From assembly GCA_041485905.1 (NCBI GenBank), contig JBGPKK010000001.1, forward strand, positions 62,001 through 126,000: a DNA stretch of 64,000 nt, given 5' to 3'. The DNA is from JAHFUI01 sp041485905 (GTDB taxonomy: Bacteria > Acidobacteriota > Vicinamibacteria > Vicinamibacterales > CAVVIG01). Positions 34,886 through 43,668 of the stretch are shown here, piece by piece. Made by a program: the position numbers and the translations under genes. Position 1 is the stretch's first letter. Each line of letters starts with the position of its first letter. Under the pieces are notes generated by a model. The model was not told the DNA's origin. It did not search any database and worked only from the letters and a program-made list of their open reading frames with translations.

Positions 34886-36219
34886 GCGAAGACCACAACC
34901 GATGCGACCGTCGTGCGGTCGGCCGCCGCCTGATACGCCTCCCGCGTCCGATCGAGCGGAAACAGGGCCGTCGCCAGCGACTTGGCATCGAACAGGCCGG
35001 CTTCAATGAGCTTCACGAAACGCGGCAGATCGCGCATCGAATGTGCGCCCGCAAGGTTGCCGGGATGATGGTTCTTGCTCGCGTTCGCCCACTGGTTTGC
35101 CGGGAATGACACCATCGTGCCCGGCGGATGACCGATGCTGGTCGTGACGACGTGCCCGGTCGGCGAACACAGTTGCCAGGCCTGCTGCAGCGAGAGGACG
35201 CCGGTCGGATCCGGACCGACCTCCGCCTTCGGCGGAAACAGATCGCCGCCGACGGCTTCGATGACGAAGTCGGGTCCGGGATTGCCGCCGCCAGCCAACC
35301 GTCGATCGGTGGGCCGATTGCACAGCTGTTGGATCTTCTGCACGAGCATCGTGCCCTCGACATTCGGATCGAGCACCTTGGTCGCGCCGACCTTGAGCGC
35401 GAGCTCGCGGCGGTACCGAATCGGCTCGACCGCGATGATCCGCGCCGCGCCCTTGATGCGCGCGCCCTGCACCGCGCTCAAACCGAGCGGACCGCACCCG
35501 AGCACGACCACGTCTGAGCCCGGCTCCACCGGCGCCACGGTCATCGTCGCCGCCAGGCCGACCATCCCGACGTCGTGGAGCATCGCCAGCTCGATCGACG
35601 ACACTCTCGTGAACACGGGGACGCACGAGTCCTCGAACGTGACCATCAGCTCGGAGCAGCCGCCTCTGAATCCGGCGACCCTGGTCCCGTCGCGCATCTC
35701 GGCGATCGGCTGGTTGGGGCCGCCGCCGCCGTTCCCCATCAGACAGCGGTCTGCGCGTCCGTGCAGGCAGTGGTAGCACTGGCCGCACTCGGTTCCGCCC
35801 GCGACGATCACGCGGTCGCCGACCTGGACACGCGCGACCATCGGTCCCACTTCGATCACGGTTCCAACACCGCCGTGACCCGGAATGAGCGCCTGCGTCA
35901 CGGCGGAGGTCCCGAGCCCCTGAGCGGTGGTCGTGTAACAGATCTGGGCCGCCTCAGTCTTGACAACCACCTGCCGCGGCGAAATCGGGAGCAGCTTCAG
36001 CTCCTGCACCGACGCGCCGGTGCCGAATCTCACGAACGCGCGAAATCGCTGACCGGCGGCGCTCGGCGTCTGCGCAGCGGGAGCCGTGCCCGCCTGCCCC
36101 GCGTTGGCGGCGCCACCGCCCAGCAGGGTCGCCGCGCCTCCGCCCACTGCGGCGGCGGTCTTCTTGAGCATGCTGCGGCGCGACACGGACTCGGCGTGCG
36201 GTGAGGACTTGCGAGGCAT
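34882..36219 (-). CDS. Tat-exported zinc-type alcohol dehydrogenase
   Basis: 445 residues from ATG 36219, which has GGGAGG upstream. A Tat signal (SRRSMLKKTAAAVGGGAATL) is unusual for this cytosolic family. The MDR body has ICYTTTAQGL in the catalytic Cys region, GHGGVGTVIEVG, a structural zinc-like set ECGQCYHCLHGRADRCLMG, and a Rossmann motif VVVLGCGPLGLSAVQGARIK. Catalytic roles follow from the family. Export of an NAD(P)-type enzyme suggests another acceptor or misfiring of the signal call. First gene of a coupled four-gene unit. Confidence 0.85.
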   Translation of the reverse strand: MPRKSSPHAESVSRRSMLKKTAAAVGGGAATLLGGGAANAGQAGTAPAAQTPSAAGQRFRAFVRFGTGASVQELKLLPISPRQVVVKTEAAQICYTTTAQGLGTSAVTQALIPGHGGVGTVIEVGPMVARVQVGDRVIVAGGTECGQCYHCLHGRADRCLMGNGGGGPNQPIAEMRDGTRVAGFRGGCSELMVTFEDSCVPVFTRVSSIELAMLHDVGMVGLAATMTVAPVEPGSDVVVLGCGPLGLSAVQGARIKGAARIIAVEPIRYRRELALKVGATKVLDPNVEGTMLVQKIQQLCNRPTDRRLAGGGNPGPDFVIEAVGGDLFPPKAEVGPDPTGVLSLQQAWQLCSPTGHVVTTSIGHPPGTMVSFPANQWANASKNHHPGNLAGAHSMRDLPRFVKLIEAGLFDAKSLATALFPLDRTREAYQAAADRTTVASVVVFA

Positions 36220-36276
36220 CTGAATTCCTCCCGTCAAAATGGGACCGCGGGGAAGCAGACTATATAGTAACTCCCC

Positions 36277-37452
36277 ATGATCAACGCGACGAAAGCGCTG
36301 CAGTTGCCGACGACCATCACCGGATCGCTGCCCAGGCCCGTGTGGTACACCGAAAACCTCGGCATGCGGCCGTTCCGCGACGCGCTGGCCGACGCGCGTT
36401 TTCGCGAGCAGTACACCGATGCGGTCGGCACCTACATCCGCGACCAGGAGCGCGCGGGTCTCGACATCGTCACCGACGGAGACGCGCGGTTCGACACCGA
36501 CGTCGGCGGCATGAGCTGGTTTCAATATCCCGCCCGGCGATTCAAAGGACTCGCTGGCGGCGATTACTACCGCACCCGAAAGGGATACGGCGGGACCGCC
36601 AAGGGCGACATCATCTTCGAGGTGATGGAAAGCCGCGTGATGCCTCGCTGTGTCGACAAGATCGAGCGCGGGCCGCTGCAGTACGCGTCTCTGTGGAAAG
36701 TTGCCCAGGGAATGACGGGGCGGCCGGTCAAATTCGGAACCATCACGCCAGAGCTGATCGGCACCTCAGTCGGCAATGTTTACTACGCGACCCAGGAGCA
36801 GCTGCTGCGCGACATCAGCGCGGCGATGCGCGACGAGCTCCACGAGCTGGCCGGCGCCGGCTGCGCGATCGTTCAGATGGAAGAACCGAACATCCATCTG
36901 GTCGGTGTGCAACGAGGCGGCGGCGCACAGCTGGGCGTCGAGTTTTTTGTCGAGATCTTCAACAACACGGTGAAAGGATTGCGAGACCTCACCGAAGTCT
37001 GGTGTCACACCTGTTGGGGCAATCCGGCGCAACAGCGCCTGTTCGCGACCAATCAGTCGTACAAAGACGCGCTCCCCCATTTGAACAAGCTGGACGTCGA
37101 CGTGCTGACGTTCGAGTGTGCCACCAGCGACGGCATGGATCTCGAGGTGATCGGCAGGACGATCACCGACAAGAAAATCGCCATCGGCGTCGTCGATCAC
37201 AGAAATCTCCAGGTCGAACGCCCCGAGCAGGTCGCCGATCTGATCCGGCGGGCGCTCAAATACATCCCGGCCGACCGCCTGATCCTGTCGAGCGACTGCG
37301 GTTTCGGCCGCGAGGGTATGAGTCGCCGTATCGCGTTCTACAAGATGGTGGCGATCGTGCGCGGCACGAACATCGTGCGCAAGGAGCTCGGCCTGCCGGA
37401 AGCGCGATGCCTCGCCGCGGATCCACGCTACGCGCTGGCAGACGAGATGTAG
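36277..37452 (+). CDS. Core-MetE-type cobalamin-independent methionine synthase family protein
   Basis: 391 residues, about half the length of full MetE, equivalent to its catalytic C-terminal barrel. Zinc ligands are visible: H and C in WCHTCWGN, E in FECATSDG and C in SSDCGFGRE. Substrate-binding segments are TTITGSLPRPVWYTENLG and GLDIVTDGDARFDTDVGG. Short MetE homologues can take methyl groups from corrinoid proteins or other carriers instead of methyl-THF-polyglutamate. In an H4MPT-containing organism a special donor is possible. Divergent from the alcohol dehydrogenase by 57 bp. Confidence 0.85.
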   Translation: MINATKALQLPTTITGSLPRPVWYTENLGMRPFRDALADARFREQYTDAVGTYIRDQERAGLDIVTDGDARFDTDVGGMSWFQYPARRFKGLAGGDYYRTRKGYGGTAKGDIIFEVMESRVMPRCVDKIERGPLQYASLWKVAQGMTGRPVKFGTITPELIGTSVGNVYYATQEQLLRDISAAMRDELHELAGAGCAIVQMEEPNIHLVGVQRGGGAQLGVEFFVEIFNNTVKGLRDLTEVWCHTCWGNPAQQRLFATNQSYKDALPHLNKLDVDVLTFECATSDGMDLEVIGRTITDKKIAIGVVDHRNLQVERPEQVADLIRRALKYIPADRLILSSDCGFGREGMSRRIAFYKMVAIVRGTNIVRKELGLPEARCLAADPRYALADEM

Positions 37453-37456
37453 GGGT

Positions 37457-38473
37457 TCAGCCGGACCGGCGCGGCAATTCGAACGCGTCGGCAAGCAGCT
37501 CGTACGATCGACGACGGGCGGCATGATCGTGAGTGATCGTTACGATCATGACCTCTTCGGCGCCGTATTCTTCCGCAAGCGCCTCGATCCCGGCGCGAAC
37601 CGTTGCCGGCGACCCGACGATGCTCCGCCGCCGGCGGCCGAGCGCTTGAACACTCCCAGGATGTCCGGCCAGAAACTCCACCGCCGTCTCAACGGGCGGC
37701 ACCGGAATGAGCGTGCCTTGCAGGAACAACGTGAAGGCCATGCGGCTGCTCGACGCCAGCCGTTGCGCATCATCGTCGGTGTCGGCGCACAGCGCCGATG
37801 CGGCTGCAATCACCCGCGGCGCGCCATTCACGCCAGACGCCTCGAAGTGCTGCCGATAGTGGGCCGCGATGGCCGCTCCGGCTGGATTGATGAAGTCCGC
37901 GAAGGCATACGGCAGTCCCAATTCCGCCGCCCAGGCGCCGCTTTGCGGAGACGACCCAAGGAGCCAGACCTCAGGTCGCTCAGGGAGACCAGGCAGCGCG
38001 GCGAGCCGCGCGAACCGATGCTCAGGAGGCATTCGGTCCCAGACATACGCGAGGAGCTCGGCCAGCTGCTGCGGGAAATCGTCCGGCGCCGTGTGCCGGC
38101 GATCGCGCTGAAGCGCAAACGCCGTCAGCGGATCGCTGCCCGGCGCGCGGCCGACGGCGAGATCGATGCGGTCCGCGTAGAGCGCGCTCAACATGCTGAA
38201 CGTCTCGGCGACCTTGAGCGGGCTGTAATGCGGGAGCATGACGCCGCCGCTCCCGACGCGAATACGTCCGGTCGCCGCAGAAATCGCGGCGATGAGCACT
38301 TCAGGACTGGCACACGCCAGCATCGGCGTGGCGTGATGCTCGGCGACCCAGTACCGGTGATAGCCCACCTGCTCGGCCAGCTGCGCGAGGTCGATGGAGT
38401 TTTTCAGCGCCGCAGCGCCGGTTGAACCTTCCGCGATCGGCGATTGATCCAGGATGCTCAGTCGAAGAGACAT
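37457..38473 (-). CDS. LLM-class flavin-dependent oxidoreductase
   Basis: 338 residues from ATG 38473. Luciferase-like TIM-barrel: LSILDQSPIAEG at the N-terminus, YHRYWVAEHHATPMLACASP, RIRVGSGGVMLPHYSPLKVA, RIDLAVGRAPGSDP, and WLLGSSPQSGAWAAELGLPY. This is the MsnO8/YhbW-like group of LLM proteins using FMN or F420. Substrate unknown. Convergent with the MetE-type gene, 4 bp apart. Confidence 0.9.
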   Translation of the reverse strand: MSLRLSILDQSPIAEGSTGAAALKNSIDLAQLAEQVGYHRYWVAEHHATPMLACASPEVLIAAISAATGRIRVGSGGVMLPHYSPLKVAETFSMLSALYADRIDLAVGRAPGSDPLTAFALQRDRRHTAPDDFPQQLAELLAYVWDRMPPEHRFARLAALPGLPERPEVWLLGSSPQSGAWAAELGLPYAFADFINPAGAAIAAHYRQHFEASGVNGAPRVIAAASALCADTDDDAQRLASSSRMAFTLFLQGTLIPVPPVETAVEFLAGHPGSVQALGRRRRSIVGSPATVRAGIEALAEEYGAEEVMIVTITHDHAARRRSYELLADAFELPRRSG

Positions 38474-38570
38474 CTTCACCGAGCGTACATCACCGACGCG
38501 CGGTTGATGCACAGCGAGTGCAACCCATTCGGGTGATGCGGGCGCTACGCGTGTCGGCAAGAATCAGCGG

Positions 38571-39455
38571 ATGCTGACTGAACTTTCGACACAAATGGCG
38601 GACGCGGTCGCGGCCATCGCGCCGTCTGTCGTGCAGGTACACGGCCGCCGCCGTCCCGCCAGCGGACTCGTCTACGGAGACGCCGTCGTCGTCACCACGA
38701 TTCACGCATTGGGCCGCGAGGACGGCCTGCGGGTGCGCCGGCACGACGGTCAGGCGCTCGACGCAGAGCTGTCCGGATGGGATCCGACGACGAACCTCGC
38801 CGTCCTGCGCGTGGCGGGCCTCGACACCGCTCCGATCGCGGCGGCGACCGCCGCCGCCCGCGTCGGTCACCTGGCGCTCGCGGTCGCGCGCTCGTGGAGC
38901 AATGCAGTCACCGCCAGCGCCGGCATCGTGTCGGTCATCGGAGGTCCGCTGCCGACCGGCCGTCACCGCGCCATCGATCAGGTCATTCGCACGACCGCGC
39001 CGATGCACGAGGGATTCGCCGGAGGCGCGTTCGTCGACACGGCGGGCGGATTACTCGGCATCGCCACGGCTGCCACGATTCGCGGTCTGGGCGTCATCAT
39101 TCCCACGGCGATTGCGTGGAAGACCGTGGCGACGGTGCTCGAGCACGGCCGGATGAAACGCGGATACCTGGGCATCGCGGGGCAGCCTGTGACGCTGCCC
39201 GAGAGTCAACGTGTCCACGGGCGCGCGGACGCGCTGCTTGTCGTCGGCGTGACGGACGGCAGTCCAGCGGCCTCGGCCGGCCTGCTTGTCGGCGACGTGC
39301 TCGTCGCGCTCGACGGACAGCCACTCGAATCGCCGCAGGATCTGATGGACCGATTGCTCGGCGCTCACATCGGCCGCCCAGTTTCGCTGCAGGTACTTCG
39401 CGGTGGTACGGCAATCGACGCCGCGGTGACGGTTGGGGAACGGCCGACTCCATAG
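38571..39455 (+). CDS. S1C (DegP/HtrA-like) protease homologue, catalytically degenerate
   Basis: 294 residues: trypsin-like domain (about 15-185) plus PDZ (about 205-290; DGSPAASAGLLVGDVLVAL). The triad is incomplete. His45 is kept in VTTIHAL, but the Asp position of the usual TDLAVL is Asn75 (TNLAVLRV), and the Ser of GNSGGPL is Ala150 (GFAGGAF). No signal peptide is present. It is therefore probably a non-proteolytic binding protein. It is followed by a LuxR-type gene 21 bp downstream and faces an intact S1C protease. Confidence 0.85.
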   Translation: MLTELSTQMADAVAAIAPSVVQVHGRRRPASGLVYGDAVVVTTIHALGREDGLRVRRHDGQALDAELSGWDPTTNLAVLRVAGLDTAPIAAATAAARVGHLALAVARSWSNAVTASAGIVSVIGGPLPTGRHRAIDQVIRTTAPMHEGFAGGAFVDTAGGLLGIATAATIRGLGVIIPTAIAWKTVATVLEHGRMKRGYLGIAGQPVTLPESQRVHGRADALLVVGVTDGSPAASAGLLVGDVLVALDGQPLESPQDLMDRLLGAHIGRPVSLQVLRGGTAIDAAVTVGERPTP

Positions 39456-39476
39456 CGGACGTGGTATGTAGGTTCA

Positions 39477-39881
39477 ATGCGTGCGATCCTCGCTGGCTCT
39501 CCCCGCGACCGTGCACGGCTGCGATCTCAACTGGAGGGCACGTTTATCGAGATCGTCGGCGAGGTCCTGTCTGCCGCCGACCGACGCCGATCGGACACGT
39601 CCTTCGACGTCATCATCATAGCGAGAGACCGATCGGGCGACCGAGGCCCGAGTGAGGTCGTAGACGAGGATGAGCCGCCCGCCGAACCGTTGACGGCGCG
39701 CGAAACACAGGTGCTCGAGCTGATGGCCGAAGGGTTGCCGAATAAAGCGATCGCCGACGCGCTCGGGATCAGCGATCAGACCGTCAAGTTTCACGTGGCG
39801 TCGATCGCGGGAAAGCTGGGCGCCGCCAATCGGACCGATGCGGTCAGGCGGGCCGTGCGGCGTGGGCTAATTGCTCTGTAA
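39477..39881 (+). CDS. Mini LuxR/NarL-type regulator with truncated receiver
   Basis: 134 residues. The C-terminal GerE helix-turn-helix is complete (PLTARETQVLELMAEGLPNK, AIADALGISDQTVKFHVASI, AGKLGAANRTDAVRRAVRRG). The N-terminal 50 residues begin like a receiver (MRAILAGSPRDRARLRSQLE and DVIIIA) but lack room for the phospho-acceptor and the rest of a 120-residue receiver domain. It may act constitutively or be controlled by partners. Located 21 bp after the degenerate S1C gene, likely cotranscribed. Convergent overlap of 15 bp with the intact protease gene. Confidence 0.85.
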   Translation: MRAILAGSPRDRARLRSQLEGTFIEIVGEVLSAADRRRSDTSFDVIIIARDRSGDRGPSEVVDEDEPPAEPLTARETQVLELMAEGLPNKAIADALGISDQTVKFHVASIAGKLGAANRTDAVRRAVRRGLIAL

Positions 39882-40814
39882 TTCCGCGGGCAACACGGTC
39901 AGCCGTCGGCGCTGACCGGCGCGCAGGATCGTCAGCCCGCACGGGACGTCGATGCGATCGGCCGTCAGGAAGCGGTGAAGATCGTCGACACCTGACACCG
40001 GATCATCGCCGAGCGCCAGGATCACGTCGCCTTCCCGCACGCCGCCCGTCGCGGCGGGGCTGTCCCGTTCCACCGAGACGACGACCACGCCGGACGCGAT
40101 CGCGAGCTGGTGCGCCCGCGCGAGCGCGCCAGGAATCAGCATGTTCTGTCCGACGACGCCGATGAAGCTTCGACGGATGCGGCCGTCACGCATCAGCCGC
40201 GACGCCACGAACCGCGCGATGCGGCTCGCGATCGCGAAGCACAGGCCCTGCGCCGCCGGAATGGCCGCTGTGTTGATCCCGATCACCTCCCCGCCCGTGG
40301 TCACGAGCGGGCCGCCGGAGCTGCCGGGGTTGAGCGCGGCGTCGGTCTGAACGATGTCGTCGATGATCCGGCCGGATCGAGACCGAAGCGATCGGCCCAG
40401 CGCGCTGACGACGCCGGCGGTCACCGTGTGCTGCCATCCGTACGGATTTCCGATGGCGATGGCGACCTGACCGACGCGAACACGCCGCGAGTCGCCGAGG
40501 CTGGCACTCGGCAGCGAGGTTCCATCGACCCGAAGCACGGCCAGGTCCGTGTGGACATCGCGGCCGACCAGGCTCGCGCGCATCGAACGTCCGTCGGGCA
40601 GCGTCACCAACGGGCGCGCGGCCGTATGGACCACGTGGCTGTTCGTGAGCAGGAATCCATCGGGCGTGAAGACCACGCCGGAACCGCCCGCCCGTTCGAG
40701 ATCGATTTTCACGACCGCCGGTCCGACGGCTTCGACCGCCCGAGTCACCGCAAGGGAATATGAATCGAGCAGCTCCGCGTCATCGTGCGGCTCGAGATGG
40801 GCGACCGGCATCAT
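39867..40814 (-). CDS. S1C (DegP/HtrA-like) serine protease with PDZ domain
   Basis: 315 residues from ATG 40814 (upstream in-frame starts would run into the previous gene). The full triad is present: His60 in LLTNSHVV, Asp90 in HTDLAVLRV and Ser166 in NPGSSGGPLV. A PDZ domain follows (VVSVERDSPAATGGVREGDV). No signal peptide or membrane anchor is evident, so it may act in the cytoplasm. It faces its degenerate homologue across a LuxR gene, which suggests a duplicated and diverged pair. Confidence 0.88.
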   Translation of the reverse strand: MMPVAHLEPHDDAELLDSYSLAVTRAVEAVGPAVVKIDLERAGGSGVVFTPDGFLLTNSHVVHTAARPLVTLPDGRSMRASLVGRDVHTDLAVLRVDGTSLPSASLGDSRRVRVGQVAIAIGNPYGWQHTVTAGVVSALGRSLRSRSGRIIDDIVQTDAALNPGSSGGPLVTTGGEVIGINTAAIPAAQGLCFAIASRIARFVASRLMRDGRIRRSFIGVVGQNMLIPGALARAHQLAIASGVVVVSVERDSPAATGGVREGDVILALGDDPVSGVDDLHRFLTADRIDVPCGLTILRAGQRRRLTVLPAELQSN

Positions 40815-40896
40815 CTCTTCATGTTGGAAGGTGATCGTGAAACGCGCATCACCCGAACGGGTAGCTGTGGCGATTCCCGGCGGCTGCCGGCGCCGA

Positions 40897-41973
40897 TCAA
40901 TTCGAGCCGCAGTCCTTGACGTCAACCGCGATCGGCCGCAGCTCGGAAATCAGTTCGAACGGGGAGTTCGGGGTCTGATCCCGCACCGATCGAATGAAGG
41001 TGCTCGCACCGTCCACAGGCAGCGCGGCGACGTTGGCGCAGAAGCGCGGCCACGTGCCGTCCTGCCGGAGGTACTGTTCGACGTTCGAGACGTAGAACGC
41101 GGAGACGGTCGCGCCGCGCTCTCTCAGGTAGTCGCCCACGGCCCGGATCGCCTTCGGCCCGACGAAATTGCCGACGAGCGGCACGATCAGATTGTCGGTC
41201 TCGAGCTGCTTCAGAAAGGCGAACGACTCCTCGCTCGCAAGGTACGCGCGGAGCTGTCCGTCGCTGTCTGTCGCCGCCATGAGATCGGCATACGTCGGCT
41301 CGCCTCCGCGCCGGCCGGCGTTTCGGGACGATGAATACTGAATCGCGGGGCCGTACAAATAGAACGCGCGGTAATCGTGCTGCAGACGCAGCAGGTCGTC
41401 GGCCGACAGCACGAACGCGTGCTTTCTGGTGAGGTGATTCACGACGGCCCTGACGTTCTCGACGTACAGCTCCTCGGTCGATTTCACGCGTGCGTAGGCG
41501 TCGAAGATCTCGGCCACGGTGGAACGTGCGGTCAGCCCCGCCGGCCGCTTCCTGCAGAAGAGCCGCGAGACCAACTCCGCGCGGTCCGCCGACAGCTCGA
41601 ACAATGCCTTGTAGATCAGGTGGAGCGCCACGTTCCCGCGCCTGATGTCGAAGATGAAGGCCATGCGCGGCCGTAGCGCGACCATGTAGGTAAAGTTCTG
41701 CTCCGGACCCACGCCCAGGTACACGCCGCCAGGCTTCACATTCCGAGTCAGTGCAGGAATCACATATTGAAGCGTGCGTTCATTGGAGAGCAGGTTGTCC
41801 GACGGAAACGTGCCGGCGCGTTCGGAAAACTGCTGGACAATGCTCCAGAACTCCTCGTCGGCGAGTCTGGACGGCAGTGTGTCGATGGCGGCGTGCGCGC
41901 CCGCGATCAACAGCAACGCGCATAGACAAACGGCAGCAAGCCTGCCTGCCGCCCGCGCGCGAGGTGTGGTCAC
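40897..41973 (-). CDS. Unknown-family exported protein, paralogue 3
   Basis: 358 residues from GTG 41973. Signal peptide (RLAAVCLCALLLIAGAHA). Same family as 32802-34885: LADEEFWSIVQQFSERAGTF, GGVYLGVGPEQNFTYMVALR, AFIFDIRRGNVALHLIYKAL, PLVGNFVGPKAIRAVGDYLR and FYVSNVEQYLRQDGTWPRF, ending GASTFIRSVRD. More diverged than the tandem pair. Located 82 bp upstream of the S1C protease gene. Function unknown. Confidence 0.72.
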   Translation of the reverse strand: MTTPRARAAGRLAAVCLCALLLIAGAHAAIDTLPSRLADEEFWSIVQQFSERAGTFPSDNLLSNERTLQYVIPALTRNVKPGGVYLGVGPEQNFTYMVALRPRMAFIFDIRRGNVALHLIYKALFELSADRAELVSRLFCRKRPAGLTARSTVAEIFDAYARVKSTEELYVENVRAVVNHLTRKHAFVLSADDLLRLQHDYRAFYLYGPAIQYSSSRNAGRRGGEPTYADLMAATDSDGQLRAYLASEESFAFLKQLETDNLIVPLVGNFVGPKAIRAVGDYLRERGATVSAFYVSNVEQYLRQDGTWPRFCANVAALPVDGASTFIRSVRDQTPNSPFELISELRPIAVDVKDCGSN

Positions 41974-42038
41974 TCCGAGATTCTATGCGCCATCGATGTG
42001 GACACAAAGGACACAACGGATCAACCCTCTAACCGAAC

Positions 42039-43349
42039 ATGAAGAGAGAGATCGCCTTCGAGATGGCGGCGTCCAGCGTCCGTTTTGGCGCCGGAGTGAC
42101 GTCAGAGGTCGGAATGGACCTCGCCGACCTCGGCGTTCACCGCGTGTTGGTGCTCACCGACCCGGTGATCGCTCGCCTCAATCCGGCGCAAACGGTGATG
42201 CAGTCGCTGAAGCAGAACGGCATCTCGTTCGTGCTGTATGACCGCGTGCGCATCGAGCCCAGCGAGGAGTCGTTCCTCGATGCAATCGCGTTCGCCCGAG
42301 GATCGGAGCACGACGCGCTCGTCGCGGTGGGAGGCGGGTCCACGATCGACACGGCCAAGGCAGTAAACCTGTACACGACATATCCGCCGGAAGAATTCCT
42401 CGATTACGTGAACCCGCCGATCGGCAAGGGTCTCGCGGTGCCCGGACCGCTCAAGCCGCTGATGGCGATCCCGACAACCGCCGGCACCGGGAGCGAAACC
42501 ACCGGGGTATGCGTCTTCGACGTGACGCGTCTCCACGCCAAGACCGGCATCTCCAGCCGCCGGCTGAAACCAACGCTCGGCTATCTCGACCCCGAGAACA
42601 CGCGCACGATGCCGCCGCAGGTGGCCACCTCGAGCGGGCTCGATATCCTCAGCCACGCGGTCGAGTCGTTCACGGCGCTTCCCTTCACAGAACGCCCACG
42701 GCCCGACCGGCCGTCCGCACGGCCTCCGTATCAGGGCTCGAACCCGATCAGCGATATCTGGTCGCTCGCGGCGCTGCGGATCGTTTCGCGGTTTCTGGTT
42801 CGGGCAGTGGACGATCCTTCCGACGATGAGGCGAGGGCGAACATGCTGTTAGCCGCGTCGTACGCGGGCGTCGGCTTTGGGAACGCGGGCGTGCATCTGC
42901 CGCACGCCATGTCGTACCCCGTCGCCGGCAATGTGAGGACCTATCGCGCGCCGGGCTACACCGCGGATCATCCGCTCGTCCCGCATGGCCTGTCGGTGAT
43001 TCTCAACGCGCCTGCGGTCTTTCGCTTTACCGCCGTCGCCAGTCCCCAACGCCATCTGCAAGCTGCCGAAGCGCTCGGAGCCGAGGTCGCACACGACCGG
43101 CCGCACGAAGCGGGACGCGTGCTGGCAGACCGGATTACATGGTTCATGCAGCGGCTGCGGGTGCCAAACGGTCTGAGCGCGGTCGGTTACACGGCGTCCG
43201 ACATTCCCGCGCTGGTCGAAGGCACGCTGCTTCAGCGACGACTCACGACGTTGTCTCCGCGTCAAGCTGGGGTCGAAGAGCTGAGTGCGATGTTCGAAGA
43301 GGCAATGGTCGCGTTTCCTAGTACCAAGGTCACACGGTCGTCGCGGTGA
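42039..43349 (+). CDS. Iron-containing alcohol dehydrogenase, hydroxyacid-oxoacid transhydrogenase type
   Basis: 436 residues. Group III Fe-ADH fold with AVGGGSTIDTAKAVNLYTTY, AIPTTAGTGSETTGVCVFDV and metal ligands in GLDILSHAVESF and PHGLSVIL (His). The block STKVTRS at the end and the overall pattern match hydroxyacid-oxoacid transhydrogenase (ADHFE1/HOT), which links 4-hydroxybutyrate and 2-oxoglutarate. Substrate assignment is by family only. The 3' end overlaps the next convergent gene by 20 bp. Confidence 0.86.
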   Translation: MKREIAFEMAASSVRFGAGVTSEVGMDLADLGVHRVLVLTDPVIARLNPAQTVMQSLKQNGISFVLYDRVRIEPSEESFLDAIAFARGSEHDALVAVGGGSTIDTAKAVNLYTTYPPEEFLDYVNPPIGKGLAVPGPLKPLMAIPTTAGTGSETTGVCVFDVTRLHAKTGISSRRLKPTLGYLDPENTRTMPPQVATSSGLDILSHAVESFTALPFTERPRPDRPSARPPYQGSNPISDIWSLAALRIVSRFLVRAVDDPSDDEARANMLLAASYAGVGFGNAGVHLPHAMSYPVAGNVRTYRAPGYTADHPLVPHGLSVILNAPAVFRFTAVASPQRHLQAAEALGAEVAHDRPHEAGRVLADRITWFMQRLRVPNGLSAVGYTASDIPALVEGTLLQRRLTTLSPRQAGVEELSAMFEEAMVAFPSTKVTRSSR

Positions 43350-43653
43350 AGCGCGCGGCGCCAAAGACAATCACCACCCAGCCGACGAACATGACGAGCG
43401 CGTTCAACATCAGCCAGCCGATGCCCGCCCACCCCGAGAAGATCCGGCGGAACCCGCCGCGCTGGAGGAAGAAGAGATCGATGCCGTTCGCGGCTGGATG
43501 CGAGCAGATATAGAGACCCAGGATGACGCCCACGCTCCCGTCGAACAAGGTGACGCCGGTCGGCAGGTAGACCACCCACGCGAGATACACGATGGCAGGC
43601 ACGAGCAGCACACACATGCGGACGGTGTTCGGCCGGTAGACGTCCGAGCTCAT
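43330..43653 (-). CDS. Small integral membrane protein, unknown function
   Basis: 107 residues with three likely membrane helices: MCVLLVPAIVYLAWVVYL, VGVILGLYICSHPAANGI and GWLMLNALVMFVGWVVIVFG. No recognised family. It lies 15 bp downstream of the ChrB-like gene in the same direction, so it could be a partner of that protein. Confidence 0.65.
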   Translation of the reverse strand: MSSDVYRPNTVRMCVLLVPAIVYLAWVVYLPTGVTLFDGSVGVILGLYICSHPAANGIDLFFLQRGGFRRIFSGWAGIGWLMLNALVMFVGWVVIVFGAARFTATTV

Positions 43654-43668
43654 GGCGATTGCGGCAGT

